From: Bacillota bacterium
GTDB lineage: Bacteria; Bacillota; Clostridia; Lutisporales; Lutisporaceae
Length of the DNA stretch: 8,992 bases
Assembly: GCA_023405875.1 (NCBI GenBank)
Contig: JAEXXN010000497.1
Location: 1-8,992, forward strand
Reading direction: 5' to 3'
Shown: piece by piece, positions 1-4,739 of the stretch
How positions within the stretch are numbered: position 1 is the first letter of the stretch
How the letters are laid out: every line of letters starts with the position of its first letter
Notes under the pieces: model-generated
Database searches by the model: none
What the model was told of the DNA's origin: nothing
Seen by the model: only the letters and a program-made list of their open reading frames with translations
Position numbers and translations under genes: made by a program

Positions 1-2
1 GC

Positions 3-65
3 AATGCAGCCTGTATAGGTATTAAAGGCCGCAGATATTCAAATATTATTACCGATCAAGTGTAA
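3..65 (+). CDS. Possible C-terminal end of an upstream gene (partial)
   Basis: The third forward frame is open from the window edge to a TAA at 63-65 and reads about 20 residues ending in RRYSNIITDQV. The other two forward frames and all three reverse frames contain a stop in this stretch. A promoter and a gene leader follow directly, as expected after a gene end. The peptide is too short to assign to a family and 20 open codons can occur by chance, so this is a weak call. The start lies outside the window. Confidence 0.3.
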   Translation, partial: NAACIGIKGRRYSNIITDQV

Positions 66-89
66 ACGGGAATTCCAATGTGCTATAAT
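61..89 (+). promoter_or_regulatory. Candidate extended -10 promoter for the ABC exporter operon
   Basis: TGCTATAAT at 81-89 is a perfect extended -10 (TGn followed by TATAAT at 84-89). The hexamer 17 nt upstream (TGTAAA, 61-66) matches the -35 consensus at only 3 of 6 positions, which an extended -10 can tolerate. Initiation would fall near 95-97, at the start of the stem-closed leader block at 92-179, so the transcript would begin with that structure. The promoter overlaps the first two bases of the 58-nt repeat. Predicted by eye only. Confidence 0.4.
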
Positions 90-145
90 ATAACGAGGCG
101 AAAGATGTTCCACACCTCTACAGGTGGCGGGTACAGCTTTGTTTT
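88..145 (+). repeat. 58-nt structured repeat, copy 1 (inverted relative to copy 2)
   Basis: This segment aligns without gaps to the reverse complement of 3926-3983, with 50 of 58 bases identical. Both copies begin ATATAACGAGGCGA and contain the hairpin core CACCTCTAYAGGTG followed by GGCGGRTAC and a T-rich tail. Here the hairpin pairs 113-117 with 122-126 around a CTAC loop. The repeat forms the first part of a larger stem-closed block (92-179). It could be a mobile hairpin element, for example a relic of an element moved by a Y1 single-strand transposase, or a conserved RNA domain. No transposase gene is in the window. The repeat relationship is directly visible; its nature is inferred. Confidence 0.75.
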
Positions 146-237
146 TCCACCAGGGGGTGATCATATCTCCAGCCTCGTTGAAACGCACAAAGGCAAGAAA
201 ATTTCTCTAAAACCGAAAAGTTTTCTGCTGATGCGTT
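92..237 (+). ncRNA. Structured 5' leader, candidate cis-regulatory RNA
   Basis: Two adjacent stem-closed blocks fill the space between the promoter and the exporter genes. Block 1 is closed by AACGAGGC (92-99) pairing perfectly with GCCTCGTT (172-179). It contains competing pairings: CACCT 113-117 with AGGTG 122-126, GGTGG 123-127 with CCACC 147-151, and CACC 148-151 with GGTG 156-159. Block 2 is closed by AACGCA (182-187) with TGCGTT (232-237), and inside it 193-201 pairs with 221-228 with one bulged A. Mutually exclusive helices and a T-rich run at 138-146 resemble an attenuator or riboswitch, but I do not recognise any known class. A mobile element inserted in the leader would also explain block 1. 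Confidence 0.4.
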
Positions 238-242
238 ATAAT
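237..242 (+). promoter_or_regulatory. Possible second -10 box close to the ABC gene
   Basis: TATAAT at 237-242 is a perfect -10 hexamer, and a start near 249 would give a short leader just ahead of the GGAGG at 259-263. No acceptable -35 hexamer lies 16-18 nt upstream (the stretch is A-rich with CGAAAA) and there is no TGn extension. It is therefore weaker than the promoter at 61-89. If used, it would bypass the structured leader. Confidence 0.22.
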
Positions 243-270
243 GGCAGAAAAACCAAATGGAGGAAGCAAA

Positions 271-996
271 ATGATAGAGCTCATTAATGTGAACAAGTCC
301 TATAACGGCTTGGTAAAAGCAGTTGACGACCTTACCCTGGTTGTCCCGGAAGGACAGATCGTAGGTTTTCTGGGCCCCAATGGAGCAGGAAAAACGACAA
401 CTATAAAAATGATAGCCGGGATATTGAACAGTGATAGCGGGAGGATATTGATAAACGGCATAGATATAAAAGAGAGACCTTTGGATGCCAAAAGACAGTT
501 CGGATTTGTGCCGGACAGCCCGGATATGTTTCTCCGCCTGAAGGGGATAGAGTATCTGAACTTTATCGGAGATATTTATAAGGTGCCCGGTGACACAAGA
601 GGGGAAAGGATTCAGGAGCTTTCCCAGGCCTTTGAAATGGAAGCGGCCCTGAATGACCAGATACAGAGCTATTCACACGGGATGAGGCAGAAGATCATCA
701 TAATGGGAGTATTGGTCCATGACCCCTCGGTATGGGTATTGGATGAGCCGATGACAGGCCTTGATCCAAAATCCTCCTTTATACTCAAGGAAATGATGAA
801 AACCCATGCCGCTGCGGGTAAAACGGTCTTCTTTTCGACTCATGTGCTTGAGGTGGCGGAAAAGCTCTGCGACAAGGTTGCAATCATAAATAAGGGAAAG
901 CTGCTGTTCTTCGGTACTATGGGTGAAATGAGAGAGCACTTCAGCAGCAACGGATCACTGGAAAAAATATTCCTGGAGTTGACAGAAGATGAATAG
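271..996 (+). CDS. ABC transporter ATP-binding protein (ABC-2/EcsA-like exporter)
   Basis: A 241-residue cytoplasmic nucleotide-binding subunit that should power the membrane protein encoded directly downstream. Visible motifs are Walker A GPNGAGKT (35-42), a signature written YSHGMRQ (134-140) instead of LSGGQ, Walker B VWVLDEP with D158 and E159, a D-loop GLD (163-165) and the switch histidine H191 in STH. The usual Q-loop glutamine is replaced: the segment reads FVPDSP (79-84), a variant I recall in EcsA-type ATPases of Firmicutes. I chose the ATG at 271 because GGAGG (259-263) sits 7 nt before it; an in-frame ATG at 241 would add ten residues but has no ribosome binding site. It overlaps the next gene by 8 nt, indicating translational coupling. 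The substrate is unknown. Confidence 0.93.
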   Translation: MIELINVNKSYNGLVKAVDDLTLVVPEGQIVGFLGPNGAGKTTTIKMIAGILNSDSGRILINGIDIKERPLDAKRQFGFVPDSPDMFLRLKGIEYLNFIGDIYKVPGDTRGERIQELSQAFEMEAALNDQIQSYSHGMRQKIIIMGVLVHDPSVWVLDEPMTGLDPKSSFILKEMMKTHAAAGKTVFFSTHVLEVAEKLCDKVAIINKGKLLFFGTMGEMREHFSSNGSLEKIFLELTEDE

Positions 997-2659
997 ATAT
1001 TTGGTATTAACAAAGGTGATGCTCAAAAACTTCAACCTGTTTTCATTTAAGGCGGAGGCATCAAAGAAAAAACAGATCAAGGGGATATTGCTGACCATAC
1101 TTATATTTGCCGCATTCCTGCCCATGATACTTGGAATCGGCAGCCTGGCTTACGGTGGATATGAAATGCTTGTTCCTGTGCAGCAGGAAGGCCTGATATT
1201 GGGAATCGGCTTTTCGGCAGTAAGTACGGCAGTTTTCTTTTTCAGCATATTCTATGTCATGAGCGTATTTTATTTTTCAAAGGATATTGAAAGCCTGCTC
1301 CCTCTGCCCTTGAAGCCTTCGGAGATACTGGCCGCAAAATTTACAGTGGTATTATTTTATGAGTACCTGACTGAGCTGCTTTTCCTGCTGCCGGTACTTA
1401 TCGGCTTTGGTATTGCAGCGGGGGCCGGACTGCTATACTATCTGTACGGTGCTGTTATTTTCCTTACGCTGCCGCTGCTTCCCCTGGTTTATGCCTCGTT
1501 GCTCAGCATGCTGGTGATGAGGTTTACAGGTCTGGCAAAAAATCGTGACAGATTCAGGATAGTAGGCGGAATAATAGCAATGGTTATTGCAGTTGGAGTA
1601 AATGCAGTGATTACAAAGTTCAGCAGCTCTTCAATGGGTGCGGAAGATCTGCAGCGCCTGCTGGAGCAGGGCAACAACTCCTATGTGAGTATAATGTCGG
1701 GTATTTTCTTCAGCAATAGGTTTGCAGTGATGGCGCTGCTTCACAATGAGGTCCTGAAGGGCTTTGTGAACCTGATCTTATTTGTGCTTATATGCATACT
1801 TTTCATGATGCTGTTCCTGAGCATTGGAGAAGGAATGTATTTCAAAGGCGTTATAGGCTTATCCGAAGCTTATTCCAGGAGGAAAAAATATACCCGGGAG
1901 GAGCTCAGAAAGGCAAGCAGGCAGGCGTCTGCCCTCAGAGCCTATACCTTAAAGGAGCTTAAGCTGCTTTTCAGGACTCCTGTATATTTCATGAATTGTG
2001 TGCTTATGAATTTTCTTTTCCCGGTTTTCTTTATCATACCGTTCATTATACAGCCTGACGGGATGGGAGCTCTTAAGACCTTCAGCACATATATCGCCGG
2101 AGGGGAAAACGGGATAGTACTGGCAGCAGCCTTCGGCATGAGCGTTTTTATCGCCGCGACCAATGGAATCACCTCTTCCGCAATATCCAGGGAAGGTACA
2201 AACATATTTGTGAGCAAGTATCTGCCTGTAAGCTACAAGACCCAGATAATGGCGAAGGTATTGTCCGGTATCAGCATGGGTGTTGCAGGAACTGTATCAA
2301 TGCTGGCAGCAGCCGTTCTGCTGCTCCAGGTTCCAGTGCTGCTCATACTGCTTATTGTTGCGGCAAGCTTGCTGGGCATAGCCTTCAGCAGCTTTACAGG
2401 CATACTTATCGATCTCAATTTCCCCAAGCTGGTTTGGGATAATGAGCAGAAAGCGGTAAAGCAGAACTTCAATGTAATCCTGAATATGATGGCCAGCGTG
2501 ATAATGGCCGGGATACCGGTATTTATCAGCATAGCACTGAGTTTCACAATGCCGGCTACCTTTCTTCTGATAGTAATATTGTTCGGACTGCTTGATATAC
2601 TGCTGTACAACATACTCTGCACAGTAGGAGTAAAGCTGTATGAGAAAATAGAAATATAA
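989..2659 (+). CDS. ABC exporter membrane subunit (ABC-2-like, large Firmicutes type)
   Basis: A 556-residue polytopic membrane protein, partner of the preceding ATPase, whose stop it overlaps (ATGAATAG, 989-996). Hydrophobic segments lie near residues 32-55, 70-95, 118-145, 150-178, 190-208, 258-280, 335-354, 374-395, 425-465 and 498-545, giving roughly ten to twelve spans. Conserved-looking cytoplasmic motifs are FSKDIESLLPLPLKPSEI (96-113), SREGTNIFVSKYLPVS (400-415) and DLNFPKLVWDNEQKAVKQN (475-493). These fit the family of putative ABC permeases that I recall as Pfam ABC_tran_2 (PF16949) in Firmicutes; the exact accession is from memory. A basic, charged linker (295-325) separates the two membrane halves. 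The substrate cannot be read from the sequence. The stop codon lies in a hairpin shared with the convergent gene. Confidence 0.85.
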   Translation: MNRYLVLTKVMLKNFNLFSFKAEASKKKQIKGILLTILIFAAFLPMILGIGSLAYGGYEMLVPVQQEGLILGIGFSAVSTAVFFFSIFYVMSVFYFSKDIESLLPLPLKPSEILAAKFTVVLFYEYLTELLFLLPVLIGFGIAAGAGLLYYLYGAVIFLTLPLLPLVYASLLSMLVMRFTGLAKNRDRFRIVGGIIAMVIAVGVNAVITKFSSSSMGAEDLQRLLEQGNNSYVSIMSGIFFSNRFAVMALLHNEVLKGFVNLILFVLICILFMMLFLSIGEGMYFKGVIGLSEAYSRRKKYTREELRKASRQASALRAYTLKELKLLFRTPVYFMNCVLMNFLFPVFFIIPFIIQPDGMGALKTFSTYIAGGENGIVLAAAFGMSVFIAATNGITSSAISREGTNIFVSKYLPVSYKTQIMAKVLSGISMGVAGTVSMLAAAVLLLQVPVLLILLIVAASLLGIAFSSFTGILIDLNFPKLVWDNEQKAVKQNFNVILNMMASVIMAGIPVFISIALSFTMPATFLLIVILFGLLDILLYNILCTVGVKLYEKIEI

Positions 2660-2692
2660 ATGGCGGCCGATGGCCGCCATTTATATTTCTAT
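2648..2692. terminator. Bidirectional terminator hairpin between convergent genes
   Basis: A 21-bp perfect inverted repeat: the left arm 2648-2668 and right arm 2672-2692 are exact complements around a GAT loop. The top of the stem is GC-rich (TGGCGGCC) and the base is A/T-rich, so each strand reads a GC stem followed by a T-rich run (ATTTATATTTCTAT). It should therefore stop transcription from both sides. The TAA of the exporter permease (2657-2659) and the TAG of the aldo/keto reductase (2689-2691) both lie within the stem, so the last codons of both genes form part of the terminator. Confidence 0.88.
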
Positions 2693-3837
2693 CCCTTCAA
2701 GGCTTGGTGCGCCTCTTTGAGGTGTCTTATTATCGGCAGCTTCTGCGGACATGCCTCCTCGCACTTTCCGCATTCCACACACAGGGAGGCATCCCTGCCG
2801 GCGGCCTTCATCTGCCGGTAGCTTTCCTCCGCGGCCTTTTGTATATTATAAGCCCCGGCTTCATTATAACAGGAAAAGATCTCCGGGATGGATACATTGC
2901 CGGGACAGGGCACGCAGTACCGGCAGCCGGTGCATTTTACCCTGGTAAGACTGCTGTAGACCTCCCTGGCCCTGTCAATGGCAGCAAGCTCCTTGCCGCT
3001 TAAAGCTCCAGCTGCTGAGTTGTCTGCTATCTCCAGGTTTTCCACCACCTGCTCCATGGTACTCATACCGCTTAATGCAAGGGTTACCTCAGGATAGTTA
3101 TATATCCATTTAAAGGCCCAGGCAGCAGGGCTTCTGTCAATACCGGATTCCTTCCATACCTTGCTTACCTCTTGCGGGGGAACATTGGCAAGCTTGCCGC
3201 CCAGGAGAGGCTCCATTATAGCAATGGCAATTCCTTTGCCGTGGGCATATTTCATATGCTTTTCCCATTCCCGGTCCTCCATGTAATTGTACATTATCTG
3301 GCACATTCCCCAGTCAAAGGCGTCAAGTATAGTCCTGAAGAAACTTATATCCTCATGGAAGGAAAAGGCGGCATGCCTTATCTTACCGCTGTCTATGGCC
3401 TTCTGCATGCTGGTAAGTACATTAAGCTCTTTTACGGTATTCCACCTTTCCTTGTTAAGGGCATGGAGCAGATAAACATCGATATGATCTGTCTGAAGCT
3501 TCTCAAGCTGTTCATTCAGATAGCTGTCAAAATCCTCTTCTGTCTTTAACATCCATACGGGAAGCTTTGTAGCCAGCTTCACCCTCTCTCGGTAACCGTC
3601 CTTAAGCGCTTTCCCCACCAGCGGCTCACTGCTGCCGCCATGATAGGGGTATGCCGTATCAAGGTAGTTTACTCCATTGTCAATGGCATGCCGCAGCATT
3701 CTTATGGCTTCCGCTTCGTCGATTTTTTTGGTGTCGGGCTCTCCGCCGTTGACCCCCGGCAAAAGCGGCAGCCTCATACAGCCGAAACCCAGAATTGAAA
3801 CATCAAAGTCCAGTTTCCCAAATCTTCTGTATTGCAT
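2689..3837 (-). CDS. Aldo/keto reductase with C-terminal iron-sulfur domain
   Basis: A 382-residue soluble oxidoreductase. Residues 1-290 form the NAD(P)H-dependent aldo/keto reductase barrel, with the catalytic tetrad visible as D60, Y65, K91 and H125 in DTAYPY, ATKLP and LLHAL. Residues 300-375 add a ferredoxin-like domain with two cysteine groups: C302, C305, C308, C311 (the last followed by P) and C353, C356, C359, C363 (again followed by P). These could hold one or two [4Fe-4S] clusters. This architecture is common in anaerobic Firmicutes and usually annotated as a ferredoxin-type aldo/keto reductase; the physiological substrate is generally unknown. The ATG at 3837 is preceded by GGGGG (3846-3850) at 8 nt spacing, an imperfect ribosome binding site. 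It is monocistronic with its own promoter and converges on the exporter operon. Confidence 0.93.
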   Translation of the reverse strand: MQYRRFGKLDFDVSILGFGCMRLPLLPGVNGGEPDTKKIDEAEAIRMLRHAIDNGVNYLDTAYPYHGGSSEPLVGKALKDGYRERVKLATKLPVWMLKTEEDFDSYLNEQLEKLQTDHIDVYLLHALNKERWNTVKELNVLTSMQKAIDSGKIRHAAFSFHEDISFFRTILDAFDWGMCQIMYNYMEDREWEKHMKYAHGKGIAIAIMEPLLGGKLANVPPQEVSKVWKESGIDRSPAAWAFKWIYNYPEVTLALSGMSTMEQVVENLEIADNSAAGALSGKELAAIDRAREVYSSLTRVKCTGCRYCVPCPGNVSIPEIFSCYNEAGAYNIQKAAEESYRQMKAAGRDASLCVECGKCEEACPQKLPIIRHLKEAHQALKG

Positions 3838-3872
3838 TGTATTAACCCCCAGTTTATATATGGTTTACTAAT

Positions 3873-3901
3873 AGTATCTTATATAATGCTGCTATTATCA
3901 A
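3873..3901 (-). promoter_or_regulatory. Candidate sigma-A promoter for the aldo/keto reductase
   Basis: On the minus strand TTGATA (3896-3901) matches the -35 consensus at 5 of 6 positions. It is followed after 17 nt by GATACT (3873-3878), a 4 of 6 match to the -10. An alternative -10, TACTAT, lies 19 nt from the -35. Initiation near 3865 would leave a leader of about 28 nt before the ATG at 3837. The promoter lies downstream of the repeat copy, so transcripts from it would not contain the repeat. Confidence 0.5.
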
Positions 3902-3925
3902 GGGGCAGGTATAAGCAGAGACCTT

Positions 3926-3945
3926 AAAATAAGGCGGTATCCGCC
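3926..3945 (-). terminator. Candidate intrinsic terminator of the efflux operon
   Basis: On the minus strand GGCGG ATA CCGCC (3933-3945) forms a 5-bp all-GC stem followed directly by TTATTTT (3926-3932), about 30 nt after the stop of the last operon gene. It lies within repeat copy 2, so the repeat may act as the operon terminator. The stem is short, and its first two bases are shared with the preceding CCACCT/AGGTGG hairpin, so only one of the two can form fully at a time. Confidence 0.45.
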
Positions 3946-3983
3946 ACCTATAGAGGTGGGGGACATCTATCGCCTCGTTATAT
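3926..3983 (-). repeat. 58-nt structured repeat, copy 2
   Basis: Read on the minus strand, this segment matches 88-145 at 50 of 58 bases with no gap, starting with the same ATATAACGAGGCGA. Its hairpin CCACCT/AGGTGG (3944-3959, loop CTAT) is one base pair longer than in copy 1. The GGCGG-ATA-CCGCC hairpin that follows is perfect here but decayed in copy 1. An imperfect counterpart of copy 1's closing stem can be drawn: GAGGC with GUCUC and AUAA with UUAU about 55 nt downstream, with an internal loop. The repeat starts inside the last codons of the ABC ATPase gene and supplies its TAA stop (3978-3980). Confidence 0.75.
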
Positions 3984-4736
3984 TCCGATTTCCTGCATTT
4001 TCGTCGTAACTTTTTTTGTTCTTTCCTCAGCATCCATGCCGGTGAATTTGGGCAACGTCATTTCGTTCATGATTTTTCCGTCGCGCATAAACAGAATGCG
4101 CTCCGCCCGGGCCGCCACCTTTGCATCGTGGGTCACAAGCATAACAGCAATACCCTCCCCGTTGATTTCAGAAAATATGTCCATGATCTCCTGTGCGGAT
4201 TTTGTGTTGAGGGCGCCTGTGGGCTCGTCACCGAAAAGGATTTTTGGATTGCTCATCAATGCACGGCATATTCCCGCCCGCTGAAGCTGCCCTCCCGAAA
4301 CCTGTGAAACAGCACGCTTTTCCAGCTCCGGGATCCCCGTCCTTTTCATAAGCGTTCTTGCCCTTCCGGTAATTTCCGCGGCGTTTTTTCTGCTGCCGCA
4401 CATGGAGGGAAGAATGATGTTGTCGAGTATATTCAGGTTTCTTAGCAGGGTCGGCTGCTGAAAAACAAATCCCATTTTTGTTCTGCGCATGTCGGCAAGC
4501 TCATTTTCCCTGAGTGCTGACAGATCCCTGCCGTCAAAGGCAACCTTCCCGCCGTCAACAACCTCCATTCCGCTGAGCGCAAACAGAAGCGTCGATTTCC
4601 CTGAGCCGGAAGGCCCCATGACCCCAACGAATTCGCCTTCATTTATTTGTACCGACACTCCATCCAGGACATTGCACTTTTCGTCGCCCTCACCAAAAGC
4701 TTTTATGATATTTTCACCGATCACAATCTTTTTCAT
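3978..4736 (-). CDS. ABC transporter ATP-binding protein, MacB/LolD type
   Basis: A 252-residue ATPase for the FtsX-type permease encoded just upstream. Motifs seen: Walker A GPSGSGKST (41-49), Q-loop FQQ (92-94), signature VSGGQ (146-150), Walker B ILFGDEP with D170 and E171, and the switch histidine H203 in VTHD. The D-loop reads GALN (174-177) where many homologues have GALD; I recall GALN as a known variant in Firmicutes antimicrobial-peptide transporters. AAGGAG (4743-4748) lies 6 nt before the ATG, inside the end of the permease gene, with 3 nt between the genes. It is the last gene of the operon. Its final codons and TAA stop coincide with the start of a 58-nt repeat, so the C-terminus (IGI) may have been reset by that sequence. 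Likely role: export of, or resistance to, a drug or peptide. Confidence 0.94.
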   Translation of the reverse strand: MKKIVIGENIIKAFGEGDEKCNVLDGVSVQINEGEFVGVMGPSGSGKSTLLFALSGMEVVDGGKVAFDGRDLSALRENELADMRRTKMGFVFQQPTLLRNLNILDNIILPSMCGSRKNAAEITGRARTLMKRTGIPELEKRAVSQVSGGQLQRAGICRALMSNPKILFGDEPTGALNTKSAQEIMDIFSEINGEGIAVMLVTHDAKVAARAERILFMRDGKIMNEMTLPKFTGMDAEERTKKVTTKMQEIGI

Positions 4737-4739
4737 AAG

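Noticed and set aside
123..145. Resemblance to a T-box antiterminator (GGTGG...ACCGC in the repeat)
   Set aside because: The T-box core AGGGTGGNACCGCG is not present; GGCGGRTACMGC differs in spacing and order, and the downstream genes are not tRNA synthetase or amino-acid genes.
241..270. Upstream ATG at 241 as the start of the ABC ATPase
   Set aside because: No ribosome binding site precedes it and it overlaps a -10-like TATAAT. The GGAGG at 259-263 fits the ATG at 271, where homology to ABC ATPases begins (MIELINVNKSY).
78..287. 69-codon open frame across the leader
   Set aside because: It crosses the structured repeat, overlaps the ABC gene in another frame, has no ribosome binding site and ends in a basic low-complexity tail. 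The RNA/hairpin structure explains the sequence better.
2233..2680. Long reverse open frames (129 and 127 codons) inside the permease gene
   Set aside because: They are shadows on the opposite strand of a well-supported membrane protein gene, with no family resemblance and no ribosome binding sites.
84..3989. Target-site duplication flanking the inverted repeats
   Set aside because: The bases outside the two copies (GCTATA and TCCGAT) do not match in either orientation, so no duplication is claimed.
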